From the NCBI GenBank assembly GCA_006226775.1, contig SBGD01000009.1, positions 1-64,000 on the forward strand: DNA of 64,000 nucleotides, in the 5' to 3' direction. The stretch is from Paracoccaceae bacterium. GTDB lineage: Bacteria; Pseudomonadota; Alphaproteobacteria; Rhodobacterales; Rhodobacteraceae. The notes under the pieces are model-generated. The model was not told where the DNA came from and ran no database searches. It was given only the letters and a program-made list of their open reading frames with translations. The translations under genes and the position numbers were made by a program. Shown here in pieces: positions 9,252 to 17,529 of this stretch (positions within the stretch are counted from its first letter, which is position 1; each line of letters begins with the position of its first letter).

Positions 9252-9419
9252 ATGGCGAAGCCGACCACCATCAAGATCCGCCTGAATTCGACCGCGGGCA
9301 CTGGCCACTTCTATGTGACCAAGAAAAACGCGCGCACCATGACCGAGAAGATGACCATGCGGAAATTCGACCCGGTCGCGCGCAAGCACGTGGAATACAA
9401 GGAAGGCAAGATCAAGTAA
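9252..9419 (+). CDS. rpmG: 50S ribosomal protein L33
   Basis: Large-subunit ribosomal protein of 55 residues, the full family length. It begins [20 protein letters not shown] and ends [10 protein letters not shown], the typical alphaproteobacterial L33. It lacks the CxxC zinc-ribbon cysteines, so it is the zinc-independent form. A GGAGACGAG ribosome site precedes the ATG at 9252; a much longer open frame upstream is simply read-through across rnpB. It is followed by a bidirectional terminator. Confidence 0.97.
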   Translation: MAKPTTIKIRLNSTAGTGHFYVTKKNARTMTEKMTMRKFDPVARKHVEYKEGKIK

Positions 9420-9573
9420 GCGATCTTGCTTCCGACGACGGCACACGCCGCGCGACCATCGGGTCGGCGCGGCGTTTTGCCATTCGGGCGCGGGGCTCCT
9501 CCGCCGTTGCCGGCGTCCTCGCGAGGAAAGCCCGCAAGGGCTTGAGGAGCGGCCAGCCGCCGCAAACGAAAAA

Positions 9574-9596
9574 GGGCCGGTCACAGTGACCGGCCC
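9574..9596. terminator. Bidirectional Rho-independent terminator
   Basis: A perfect 10-bp stem, GGGCCGGTCA (9574-9583) with TGACCGGCCC (9587-9596), has a 3-base loop. It is followed by TCATTTTCTT on the plus strand and preceded by an A-run that becomes a T-run on the minus strand. It sits between convergent rpmG and the Bax-inhibitor gene and can serve both. Confidence 0.85.
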
Positions 9597-9623
9597 TCAT
9601 TTTCTTGGGACGTTCTGCCCGAC

Positions 9624-10364
9624 TTATTCGCGATTGCCGAACAGCTGCAGCAGGAACATGAACATGTTGATGAAGTCCAGGTAGAGGTTCAACGCGCCCA
9701 TGATCGCCGCCTTGCCCAGCCATTCGCTGTCGCCCGAATGAGCATGCTCGAGGTAGGTCGACTTGATCTTCTGGGTGTCATAGGCGGTCAGCCCGGCAAA
9801 GATCAGCACACCGAGAATCGAGATCGCGAACATGATCGCCGGCGATTGCAGGAAGATGTTGACGATCATCGCCACGATCAGGCCGATCACGCCCATGATC
9901 AGGAAGGTGCCCCAGCCCGAGATGTCCTTCTTGGTGGTATAGCCGTAAAGGCTCAGCCCCGCGAAGGCGATCGAGGTGATCAGGAAGACCTGGGCGATCG
10001 AGAAGCCGGTGAAGGCGACGAAGATCCAGCTCAGCGACAGGCCCATGACCGCCGCGAAGACATAGAAGAACAGTTGCGCCCCGGCCGCCGACAGCTTGTT
10101 GAGCGCCGCGCCGAAGGCAAAGACCATGATCAGCGGCGCGAACATCACGATCCAGCCCAGGATGTTGGGCGACAGTGTCACCGGATCGCGGAACACGCCG
10201 AGCAGGGCGGGGTTCGACCCCACGGCCCAGGCGACGGCGAAGGTGATCAGCATGCCCACGGACATCGTGCCGTAGACCTTGTTCATATGGGCGCGCAGGC
10301 CCTCGTCAATCTGGGCGGCGCGGGCGCCAGCCGCAGACGTCCGGATTGTGTTGAAGTCAGCCAT
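9624..10364 (-). CDS. Bax inhibitor-1/YccA-family membrane protein
   Basis: Integral inner-membrane protein of the TMBIM/BI-1 family, related to YccA and YbhL; YccA modulates FtsH and some relatives act as pH-gated calcium leak channels. The 246-residue protein has about seven hydrophobic helices and the family's C-terminal AYDTQKIK...LNLYLDFINMF region with the conserved aspartates. A cytoplasmic N-terminus of about 30 residues precedes the first helix. It converges on rpmG and diverges from the LysR gene. The specific role is unknown. Confidence 0.92.
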   Translation of the reverse strand: MADFNTIRTSAAGARAAQIDEGLRAHMNKVYGTMSVGMLITFAVAWAVGSNPALLGVFRDPVTLSPNILGWIVMFAPLIMVFAFGAALNKLSAAGAQLFFYVFAAVMGLSLSWIFVAFTGFSIAQVFLITSIAFAGLSLYGYTTKKDISGWGTFLIMGVIGLIVAMIVNIFLQSPAIMFAISILGVLIFAGLTAYDTQKIKSTYLEHAHSGDSEWLGKAAIMGALNLYLDFINMFMFLLQLFGNRE

Positions 10365-10643
10365 CTATTCCTCCGACAAAACTCTCTGATCCCGCGGTAT
10401 GCGGGTCGTCCGGTCAAATATCGGCTGGCCGGCCGGGTTTTTCAAGGTTGCAGACCGCCGATTGCACCGCTTTGTCAGGAATTTGATCGCCCCCGCCGCG
10501 TCCCCGCCCCGGACGGCTGCGGATCGGGGGTGCGGGCCCGTATCATGCGCCTTTGCCGCGCCTGCATCTTGCCGGTTGATCCGCGCGCCGGGCCGGGCCA
10601 TCATGGGCGCGAATGATCCCGGCACCTGCCATCACGAGGGGTG

Positions 10644-11501
10644 ATGCGAATGCGCAATCTGGATGTCACCGTGCTGCGCAGCTTCGTTGCGGTGGCGCAG
10701 ACCGGCGGCGTGACCCGCGCGGCGGGGTTTCTCAACCTCACGCAATCGGCGGTCTCGATGCAGCTCAAGCGGCTGGAAGAGTTGATCGGCCAGCCGCTGC
10801 TCGACCGGTCGGCCCGGCGCATCGCGCTGACCGGATCGGGCGAGCAGTTCCTCGGCTATGCCCGCCGGATCGTCGAGTTGAACGACGAGGCCTTCGCCCG
10901 GCTCACCCATGAGGATTTCTCCGGCGAGATCACCCTCGGCGTGCCGCATGACATCGTCTACCCGGTGATTCCCAGGGTGCTGCAGCGCTTTGCCGCGGAC
11001 ATGCCGCGGATGCGGGTGCACCTGGTGACCAGCTATACCTCGAAGCTGAAAGAGGATTTCGCCCGTGGCGCGCTCGACCTGATCCTGACGACCGAGCGGG
11101 TGTCGGGCGAGGGCGCCGTGCCGCTGGCCGAGATCGCCCTGCGCTGGGTCGGCGCGCCGGGCGGCCAGGCCTGGCGGCACCGCCCGCTCCGGCTGGCGCA
11201 GGCGGTGCAATGCGGCTTTCGCACCGGCGTGCTCGAGGCGCTGGACCGCGCCGGGCTGGCCTGGACCTCGGTGGTCGAGACCGACAGCGACCGCACCGTC
11301 GAGGCCACGGTCAGCGCCGACCTGGCGGTGACCGCGCTGCTGGAAGGCACCATTCCGGGCCAGCTGGTCGAACTGCCGGCGGGGCACGGGCTGCCCGACC
11401 TCGGCCGCTACAAGGTCAATATCTATTGCAACGACGGCCCCACCGGCACCCCGGTGCAGCAACTGGCCGGGTTCATCCGCCAGGGCTACGAGACGCTCTA
11501 G
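10644..11501 (+). CDS. LysR-family transcriptional regulator
   Basis: A 285-residue LTTR. The N-terminal winged HTH (about residues 5-65, with TQSAVSMQLKRLEELIGQPL as the recognition part) is followed by a substrate-binding domain that senses a small-molecule co-inducer. The start is placed at the ATG at 10644, five bases after GAGG; a GTG at 10641 and an ATG at 10650 are close alternatives. The divergent neighbour is the Bax-inhibitor gene (about 280 bp apart). The target and inducer cannot be read from the sequence. Confidence 0.92.
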   Translation: MRMRNLDVTVLRSFVAVAQTGGVTRAAGFLNLTQSAVSMQLKRLEELIGQPLLDRSARRIALTGSGEQFLGYARRIVELNDEAFARLTHEDFSGEITLGVPHDIVYPVIPRVLQRFAADMPRMRVHLVTSYTSKLKEDFARGALDLILTTERVSGEGAVPLAEIALRWVGAPGGQAWRHRPLRLAQAVQCGFRTGVLEALDRAGLAWTSVVETDSDRTVEATVSADLAVTALLEGTIPGQLVELPAGHGLPDLGRYKVNIYCNDGPTGTPVQQLAGFIRQGYETL

Positions 11502-11513
11502 TCGCCCTGCCGC

Positions 11514-12473
11514 TCAGATCGTGACGACCACCTTGCCGGTGGACCGGCGCTCGCGCAGAAGCTGCATCGCCTCGGCGGCGCGCTCCAGCGGCAGGACGTG
11601 GCTGACATGCGGCGCGATGCGCCCTTCGCTGTGCCAGTCGATCAGGGTTTTCAACGACTCTGTGAGCACTTGCGGCTTGAACTTCAGGTATCCGCCCCAA
11701 TAGAGCCCCATCACCGTGAGGTTCTTGACCAGCAGGTGGTTGGCCTTGATCTGCGGCACCTCCCCGCTGGCAAAACCGATCGGCAGGATCCGTGCCTCGG
11801 GGTTGCAGGCGCGGAACGCCGCCTCGAACTGGGCGCCGCCGACCGGGTCATAGACCACGTCGGCGCCGCCCAGCGCCTTCACCTTGGCGCGGATGTCGGC
11901 GCTGGCCGCGTCGAGCAGGTGATCGGCCCCCGCCGCGCGCGCCACCTCCAGCTTGTCGGGCCCGCGGGCGCAGGCGATCACCCTTGCGCCCATGATCTTG
12001 CCGATCTCGACCGCGGTGAGACCGACGCCTCCGGCGGCGCCCAGCACCAGCAGGGTTTCGCCGGGTTGCAGCCGCGCCCGGTGTCCCAGCGCCAGGTGCG
12101 AGGTGCCATAGGCGATCTGGAACGCGGCCGCATCGGTGAAACTCATCGTTTCGGGAATGGCAACGGCGCGGGCGGCGTCGAAACAGCCATGATCGGCCAG
12201 CCCGCCCTGGCCGCCGAAGACTGCGACCCGCGTGCCGGGGGCGAATCCGGTGACCTCGGCGCCCAGCTTGTCGATCACGCCGGCCACCTCCATTCCCAGG
12301 GTGAAGGGCGGCTCGGGCGTGTCCTGATAGCTGCCGTCCTGCATCAGAAGGTCCGCGAAGTTCAGCCCGCAAGCCGCTATTTTCACACGGATTTCCCCGG
12401 GTTTTGGTTCCGGCACGGCAATATCCGCCAGCTCGGCCACCGCCCCGCCTGCGTGGATTTGAAAGGCGCGCAT
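11514..12473 (-). CDS. NADPH:quinone oxidoreductase-like zinc-independent MDR protein
   Basis: Medium-chain dehydrogenase/reductase of 319 residues, close to quinone oxidoreductase. It has a GroES-like N-terminal domain (CGLNFADLLMQDGSYQ and GMEVAGVI) and a Rossmann domain with GAAGGVGLTAVEIGK near residue 150. Zinc-ligand cysteines of alcohol dehydrogenases are absent. The likely reaction is NADPH-dependent reduction of quinones or alpha,beta-unsaturated carbonyls. The start is the ATG at 12473, giving MRAFQIHAGG, with the longer open frame upstream rejected. A GTAAAGA inverted repeat lies just upstream as a possible operator. Confidence 0.9.
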   Translation of the reverse strand: MRAFQIHAGGAVAELADIAVPEPKPGEIRVKIAACGLNFADLLMQDGSYQDTPEPPFTLGMEVAGVIDKLGAEVTGFAPGTRVAVFGGQGGLADHGCFDAARAVAIPETMSFTDAAAFQIAYGTSHLALGHRARLQPGETLLVLGAAGGVGLTAVEIGKIMGARVIACARGPDKLEVARAAGADHLLDAASADIRAKVKALGGADVVYDPVGGAQFEAAFRACNPEARILPIGFASGEVPQIKANHLLVKNLTVMGLYWGGYLKFKPQVLTESLKTLIDWHSEGRIAPHVSHVLPLERAAEAMQLLRERRSTGKVVVTI

Positions 12474-12488
12474 GTAAGGTTGACTCCC

Positions 12489-12512
12489 GTAAAGATTGCC
12501 CGGCGTCTTTAC
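12489..12512. promoter_or_regulatory. Candidate operator, GTAAAGA inverted repeat
   Basis: Arms GTAAAGA (12489-12495) and TCTTTAC (12506-12512) are perfect reverse complements around a 10-base spacer, 16 bases upstream of the oxidoreductase ATG. The position fits a repressor site over the promoter; the binding protein is unknown. Confidence 0.4.
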
Positions 12513-12757
12513 AGTTTCGTCAAGGTGTCGCAATGTAAATCATGTGCCCTGTTGCAGGGACCGGCTGTCAAGCGGTGTTCCCTTACCGCTGTACGTGTGC
12601 TGCGAGTTAACCGTAAACTTTATACGCGTTCTTTTTTCTTGCTTTCCTGAACACCTCCCGTATCTTCCCAGATGCTGCAGGGGTGCAATGTCAAGAGCGA
12701 AATGCGGGGTTCACTCGACCTCGCGTCAACATAAGTAAGCGTAAGCCGAGTGCGTAT

Positions 12758-12769
12758 GTCACGCGTGAC
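12758..12769. promoter_or_regulatory. Perfect 12-bp palindrome GTCACGCGTGAC
   Basis: A fully symmetric dodecamer lies 27 bases upstream of the start codon of the PraR-like regulator. It is a candidate autoregulatory site for that XRE protein or another dimeric regulator. Confidence 0.4.
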
Positions 12770-12796
12770 GCGGGCGCGAAGTGAAGGATTAACAGT

Positions 12797-13171
12797 ATGC
12801 CACACCCCGTGGATGTGCATGTGGGCAAACGTATCCGGCATCGCCGTTGGCTTGTCGGAAAGACTCAGCAACAGCTTGCCGAGCATGTTGGAATCAAGTT
12901 CCAGCAAATCCAGAAATACGAGACCGGCGCAAACCGGGTCAGCGCCTCGCGCCTTTGGGACATCGCCGATGCCCTGGACGTGCCGGTGAGCTTCTTCTTC
13001 GAGGGCTTCGAGGAGCGTCCTGCCACCGCAGCGGCCCCCGAGAGCAACATTCCCGCGGATCTGCTTGGCGACAAGGAGGCGCTGGATCTCGTGCGCTCCT
13101 ATTATGCCATTCCCGAAAATCAGCGGCGGCGCCTGTTTGAACTTGCCCGCGTGCTCAGCGACGTCGCATAA
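12797..13171 (+). CDS. XRE-family regulator, PraR-like
   Basis: A 124-residue helix-turn-helix protein (HTH at about residues 10-65: HVGKRIRHRRWLVGKTQQQL, then GIKFQQIQKYETGANRVSAS). The pattern strongly resembles rhizobial PraR, a regulator of quorum sensing, biofilm formation and attachment; homologues are widespread in Rhodobacteraceae. The C-terminal half ends in a conserved YYAIPENQRRRLFELARVL helix region. It stands alone with a long upstream regulatory region. The biological role in this organism is inferred only by family resemblance. Confidence 0.88.
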   Translation: MPHPVDVHVGKRIRHRRWLVGKTQQQLAEHVGIKFQQIQKYETGANRVSASRLWDIADALDVPVSFFFEGFEERPATAAAPESNIPADLLGDKEALDLVRSYYAIPENQRRRLFELARVLSDVA

Positions 13172-13225
13172 CCCGGCCTGAAGCTGCGTGGCCGTCTTCC
13201 GGCCACGTCATCGGGCGGGGGTGCC

Positions 13226-14020
13226 ATGCTGGACGAGGATCTGGGTCGCCTTTGGCAGGTGGCCGAAACCATGGCCGACGCGGCGCGGGCGGCCATCCTG
13301 CCGTATTTCCGGGGTGTCGCCCTTGAAACCCGGTCGAAGCTGGATGGCGGCTTCGACCCGGTGACCGTGGCCGACCGCGCCGCCGAACAGGCGATGCGCG
13401 CGGTCCTGGCGCGCGAGCGGCCGCAGGACGCGATCCTCGGCGAGGAATTCGGCGCGACGCCGGGCACCAGCGGCCTGACCTGGGTGCTCGACCCGATCGA
13501 CGGCACGCGCGGCTTCATCAGCGGCACGCCCACCTGGGGCGTGCTGATCGCGCTGACCGGGGCAGAGGGGCCGGTGCTGGGGCTGATCGACCAGCCGCAT
13601 ATCGGCGAGCGGTTCCAGGGCGGTCCCGGGCGCGCGCTTGTCTCGGGCCCCCATGGCGAGAGGCCGCTGAAGACCCGCGCCACCACCGATCTGGACGCCG
13701 CCATCCTGTTTACCACCTTTCCCGAGGTCGGCACGCCGGCCGAGCGCGCCGCCTTTGACCGGGTGTCGGGCGCGGTGCAGCTGACGCGCTACGGCATGGA
13801 TTGCTACGCCTATGCGCTGGTCGCGGCGGGGCAGATCGACCTGGTGATCGAGGCCGGGCTCAATGCCTATGACATCCAGGCGCCGATCGCGGTGATCGAG
13901 GCCGCGGGCGGCCTGGTGACCGACTGGCAGGGCGGCAAGGCGCATGACGGCGGCCAGGTGCTGGCGGCGGCCAATCCGCGCATCCACGCCCGGGCGCTGG
14001 CGCTGTTGCAGGGTTCTTGA
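13226..14020 (+). CDS. hisN: Histidinol-phosphatase HisN-like, inositol monophosphatase family
   Basis: Mg-dependent phosphomonoesterase of 264 residues. Metal ligands are in GEEFG (about residue 72) and WVLDPIDGTRGFISGTPTW (about 85-104), with a third aspartate in LNAYDIQAPIAVIEAAGG. The sequence pattern matches the HisN branch, which dephosphorylates histidinol phosphate, rather than SuhB. No other histidine genes are beside it. The alternative is a generic inositol/sugar phosphatase. The ATG at 13226 is preceded by CGGGGGTGCC. Confidence 0.82.
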   Translation: MLDEDLGRLWQVAETMADAARAAILPYFRGVALETRSKLDGGFDPVTVADRAAEQAMRAVLARERPQDAILGEEFGATPGTSGLTWVLDPIDGTRGFISGTPTWGVLIALTGAEGPVLGLIDQPHIGERFQGGPGRALVSGPHGERPLKTRATTDLDAAILFTTFPEVGTPAERAAFDRVSGAVQLTRYGMDCYAYALVAAGQIDLVIEAGLNAYDIQAPIAVIEAAGGLVTDWQGGKAHDGGQVLAAANPRIHARALALLQGS

Positions 14021-14126
14021 TCGCGGGGCCCGGCTCGGGTAAATTCCGCGCCAAGGCGCGCGTAATTTGCCCTTTTCCGGCGTGCCGACCTCACCTCAGA
14101 AATGGGCGCGACTCTGAGGTCTTTTC

Positions 14127-15461
14127 ATGAACGAAATCCTGTTGAAATCCGCCGCTCTCGTGCTGACCATGGATGATGCGGGTCGCGAGCTTGCGGGCTG
14201 CGACATCCGTCTGAAGGACGGGGTGATCGCCGAGATCGGCTCCGGGCTGGACAGCGCGGGCGAGGTGGTGAATGCCGCCGGCTGCCTGGTGACGCCGGGG
14301 CTGGTGAACACCCATCACCATCTCTACCAGACGCTGACCCGGGCGGTGCCGGGCGGGCAGGACGCGCTGCTCTTTGGATGGCTGAAGACGCTCTATCCGA
14401 TCTGGGCGCGCTTCGGGCCGGAGGAGATTTTCGTCTCGGCCCAGGTGGGTCTGGCGGAACTGGCGCTTTCGGGCTGCTCGCTGTCGTCGGATCACCTCTA
14501 TCTCTATCCCAACGGCGCGCGGCTGGACGACACGATTGCCGCGGCGCGCGAGGTCGGGCTGCGCTTTCATCCCACCCGCGGCGCGATGTCGATCGGCGAG
14601 AGCGATGGCGGGTTGCCGCCCGATGCGCTGGTCGAGCAGGAGCGCGCGATCCTGGAGGATTCGATCCGCGTGGTGGATGCCTTCCACGATGCGCGCGAAG
14701 GGGCGATGGTGCGGGTCGGGCTGGCGCCCTGTTCGCCCTTCTCGGTGAGCCGCGAGTTGATGCGCGAGGCGGCGTTTCTGGCGCGCGACAAGGGGGTGAT
14801 GCTGCACACCCACCTGGCCGAGAACGACGAGGATATCGCCTATTCGCTGGCGAATTTCGGCTGTCGTCCGGGGCAATATGCCGAGGACCTGGGCTGGACC
14901 GGCGACGATGTCTGGCACGCCCATTGCGTGAAGCTGGACGGGCAGGAGATCGACCTCTTTGCCCGCAGCGGCACCGGCGTGGCGCATTGCCCCTGTTCCA
15001 ACTGCCGTCTCGGGTCGGGCATCGCGCCGGTGCGCGCGATGCGCGATGCGGGCGTCAAGGTCGGGCTGGGCGTCGACGGCTCGGCCTCGAACGACAGCGG
15101 CAACCTGGTGGCCGAGGCGCGTCTGTCGATGCTGCTGCAACGGGTCAGCCGCGGCGCGGATGCGATGTCGGCCCGCGAGGCGCTGCGCATGGCCACCCGC
15201 GGCGGGGCCGAGGTGCTGGGCCGCGACGATTGCGGCCGGATCGCGGTGGGCAAGCGCGCGGATATCGCGGTGTGGGACATGTCGGGGGTCGAGGCCGCCG
15301 GAAACTGGGACATGGCGGCCTTGTTACTTGCCGGGCCGACCCGGGTGCGCGATCTTTTCGTCGAGGGCCGCGCGGTGGTGCGGGGCGGGGAGGTGGTCTC
15401 CTTCGACCTCGGCGCCGCGGTGGCGCGACAGAACGAACTGGCAAGAAGGTTGATGGCATGA
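14127..15461 (+). CDS. 8-oxoguanine deaminase
   Basis: Amidohydrolase of 444 residues that deaminates 8-oxoguanine (and likely isocytosine-type purines) to urate; relatives are in the AtzA/TrzN subgroup. Metal ligands: HHH in GLVNTHHHLYQTLTRAVPGG, His in MLHTHLAEND, His in DDVWHAHCVKL and Asp in VGLGVDGSASND. The FGCRPGQYAEDLGW stretch is typical of the 8-oxoguanine enzymes. The stop overlaps the CAP-domain start by four bases, so they are coupled. A guanine deaminase gene lies nearby on the other strand, making this a purine-salvage corner. Confidence 0.87.
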   Translation: MNEILLKSAALVLTMDDAGRELAGCDIRLKDGVIAEIGSGLDSAGEVVNAAGCLVTPGLVNTHHHLYQTLTRAVPGGQDALLFGWLKTLYPIWARFGPEEIFVSAQVGLAELALSGCSLSSDHLYLYPNGARLDDTIAAAREVGLRFHPTRGAMSIGESDGGLPPDALVEQERAILEDSIRVVDAFHDAREGAMVRVGLAPCSPFSVSRELMREAAFLARDKGVMLHTHLAENDEDIAYSLANFGCRPGQYAEDLGWTGDDVWHAHCVKLDGQEIDLFARSGTGVAHCPCSNCRLGSGIAPVRAMRDAGVKVGLGVDGSASNDSGNLVAEARLSMLLQRVSRGADAMSAREALRMATRGGAEVLGRDDCGRIAVGKRADIAVWDMSGVEAAGNWDMAALLLAGPTRVRDLFVEGRAVVRGGEVVSFDLGAAVARQNELARRLMA

Positions 15462-15886
15462 ACCGACGGGGGCTGTTGATCGGCGCGATGTGCTTTGTCG
15501 CAGCCCCGGCAGGTGCGGGCGAGGAGGCGGCGCTGGACCCGGTGAACCGCTTCCGCCGCCGGCAGGGGCGGCAGGCGCTGCGCTGGTCGCCGGTATTGGC
15601 CGCGGTGGCGCAGGCCCATGCCGAGGACATGGCGCGCAACGGGTTCTTTTCGCACAGCGGCTCGGACGGCTCGGACGTGGGCGCGCGGGTCTCGCGCGCG
15701 GGCTATCGCTGGTGCGCCGTGGCGGAGAACATCGCCCGGGGCCAGCGCAGCCTCGCGGCGGTGCTGGAGGGCTGGAAGGGCTCGTCCGGCCACCGGCGCA
15801 ACATGCTCAGCCGCAGGATGTCGGAGATCGGCGTGGCGCGCGGGCCGGGAAATACCTGGGTCATGGTGCTCGCCTCCGGGTGCTGA
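15458..15886 (+). CDS. CAP-domain (SCP/YkwD-like) secreted protein
   Basis: A 142-residue exported protein with an N-terminal signal sequence (MNRRGLLIGAMCFVAAPAGA) and one CAP domain: LNPVNRFR-like helix, AHAEDMARNGFFSHSGSDGS, WCAVAENIARG and the C-terminal W..SSGHRRNMLS motif. Conserved His/Glu CAP residues are present. Function is unknown; bacterial CAP proteins are periplasmic or secreted. The ATGA overlap with the 8-oxoguanine deaminase shows operonic coupling, although no functional link is evident. Confidence 0.86.
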   Translation: MNRRGLLIGAMCFVAAPAGAGEEAALDPVNRFRRRQGRQALRWSPVLAAVAQAHAEDMARNGFFSHSGSDGSDVGARVSRAGYRWCAVAENIARGQRSLAAVLEGWKGSSGHRRNMLSRRMSEIGVARGPGNTWVMVLASGC

Positions 15887-16049
15887 GGGCGCTTTCAAGA
15901 AATGAGCGCTTCCGCGCGCTTTTCATTCCGAAATCCGCGAGGCGCTGCCTGGATGCCGGGCGTTTGGCGGGTTTCGAGGGGGATTTTCCTTCTGCTGAGA
16001 GGCGCTTGAGGGGGCTTTGTGCCCCTCAAGGCGCCTTTTCCAGTGTGAG

Positions 16050-16130
16050 GTGAGTCGCCTGCGCCTCAAGGACGCTGCGCGCCGCCTTTGGCGGTCGCCT
16101 GCGGCGCTCCTTGACCCGCAGGCGACTCAC
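16050..16130. repeat. Long imperfect palindrome at the guaD 3' end
   Basis: GTGAGTCGCCTGCG (16050-16063) is a perfect reverse complement of CGCAGGCGACTCAC (16117-16130). Inside, CTCAAGGACGC pairs imperfectly with GCGCTCCTTGAC, and CCGCC-TTT-GGCGG (16082-16094) forms the tip. The whole 81-base unit can fold into one long hairpin. The guaD stop codon lies in the right arm, so the hairpin may act as terminator or mRNA stabiliser. Confidence 0.75.
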
Positions 16131-17410
16131 GGCGTCGGTCGGCCGTTGATCCAGGTGGCGCGCACCGCGCGGTCGTCGCCCATCATGATCGTCGGGAAGA
16201 GCGCTTCCCAGAGGTCCTCGGCCTCGGCCTGGCGTTGCGCGATGGCCGGGCTGGAGGCGAGGTCGAGCACCACCAGATCGGCAGCGAGGCCAGGCGCGAG
16301 ATTGCCGATCTCGTGGTCCAGGTGCAGCGCCCGGGCCGAGCCTTGCGTCGCCAGCCAGAGCAGTTGCGCGGCATGGAGCGGCGTGCCGAGCAACTGGCCG
16401 ATCTCGTAGGCCGCGGCCATGGTGCGCAGCATCGAGAAGCTGGAGCCGCCGCCGGTGTCGGTGGCCAGCCCAACGCCCAGGCCCCTGGTCTTGAGCGCGG
16501 CGGTGCGGAACAGGCCCGAGCCGATGAAGGTGTTCGAGGTCGGGCAATGGATCAGCGCCGCGCCGACCTCGCGCAGCCGGTCGATCTCGCGCTCCTCGAG
16601 GTGGATGGCATGGCCATAGAGCCCGCGGGCGCCGAGCAGCCCGTGGGCCTCGTAGGTGTCGAGGTAGTCGCGCGCCTCGGGGTGGAGGTCGCGGACCCAG
16701 GCGATCTCGTCGGTCTGTTCGCTCAGATGCGTCTGCATCAGGCAGGCGGGGTTCTCGGCCCAGAGCGCGCCCAGGGCTTCAAGCTGGTCGGGCGTCGAGG
16801 TGGGGGTGAACCGCGGCGTGATGGCATAGTGCAGCCGGTCGGTGCCGTGCCAGCGCGTCAGCAGCGCCTTGCTGTCGTCATAGGCACTTTGCGCGCTGTC
16901 GCGCAGGTCATCGGGCGCGTTGCGGTCCATGCAGGTCTTGCCCGCCACCACGCATTGGCCGCGCGCCTGCGCCTCGGCGAAGAGCGCGTCGACGCTGCCG
17001 GGGTGGATGGTGCAGAAGCTGGCCATGGTGGTGGTGCCATGCGCCGCCGTCAGGTCGAGGTAGCGCGCGGCGATCCGCGCGGCATGGGCGGGATCGGCAA
17101 AGCGGGCCTCCTCGGGGAAGGTATAGGTGTTGAGCCAGTCGATCAGCCGCAACCCCCAGCTGGCGATGATCGCGGTCTGGGGGTAGTGCACATGCGCGTC
17201 GATGAAACCGGCGCAGATCAGGTCGTCGCCGTAGCTGATGACCTTGGCCTGCGGATGGGCGGCGCGCAGGGTGTCGGCCTCACCCACCGCCGCGATCCGG
17301 CCCTCGCGCACCAGCACCGCGCCGCGGCGGCGCAGGGTGCAGGCCTCGGGATGGGGCACCGCGAAGGGGTCGGCGGAAAAGCTGAGCGTCTGTCCGGTGA
17401 GAAGCTGCAT
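16127..17410 (-). CDS. guaD: Guanine deaminase
   Basis: Amidohydrolase of 427 residues converting guanine to xanthine in purine catabolism. Metal-binding motifs: GFIDAHVHYPQTAII (HxH near residue 68), MQTHLSEQTDEI, LYGHAIHLEEREIDR and LATDTGGGSSFSM (Asp). CPTSNTFIGSG is typical of GuaD. The ATG at 17410 (MQLLTGQTLS) is chosen over a longer in-frame start that extends into the mgtE upstream region. It diverges from mgtE and ends inside a long palindrome. Confidence 0.93.
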   Translation of the reverse strand: MQLLTGQTLSFSADPFAVPHPEACTLRRRGAVLVREGRIAAVGEADTLRAAHPQAKVISYGDDLICAGFIDAHVHYPQTAIIASWGLRLIDWLNTYTFPEEARFADPAHAARIAARYLDLTAAHGTTTMASFCTIHPGSVDALFAEAQARGQCVVAGKTCMDRNAPDDLRDSAQSAYDDSKALLTRWHGTDRLHYAITPRFTPTSTPDQLEALGALWAENPACLMQTHLSEQTDEIAWVRDLHPEARDYLDTYEAHGLLGARGLYGHAIHLEEREIDRLREVGAALIHCPTSNTFIGSGLFRTAALKTRGLGVGLATDTGGGSSFSMLRTMAAAYEIGQLLGTPLHAAQLLWLATQGSARALHLDHEIGNLAPGLAADLVVLDLASSPAIAQRQAEAEDLWEALFPTIMMGDDRAVRATWINGRPTP

Positions 17411-17529
17411 GACCTGCCTTTCTGCGCCCTGCGGGGCGGCGTCTGGATTTGCCAAGCGGGCACTGTTGCTCATCCCTAACCTATCGTATGTTCCGCGCAA
17501 ATCGGCGGTTTTCGGGACAGGGAGATTTC

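Larger units (their letters stand above)
12474..12796. promoter_or_regulatory. 323-bp divergent intergenic region
   Basis: This stretch between the quinone oxidoreductase gene and the PraR-like gene has no credible coding frame and is noticeably more AT-rich than its surroundings. It contains a GTAAAGA/TCTTTAC inverted repeat, a GTTAACCGTAAAC tract around 12606, a pyrimidine-rich run near 12628 and a perfect GTCACGCGTGAC palindrome. It most likely holds two divergent promoters and their operators. Exact -35/-10 boxes are not clear to me. Confidence 0.6.

Noticed and set aside
12600-12625. GTTAACCGTAAAC as a CtrA box
   Set aside because: The second half-site is not TTAA at the required seven-base spacing, unlike the site at 59016.
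17411-17529. Possible Mg-responsive riboswitch before mgtE
   Set aside because: The 119-bp leader shows no M-box or other recognisable conserved aptamer core, and it also has to hold the divergent guaD start.
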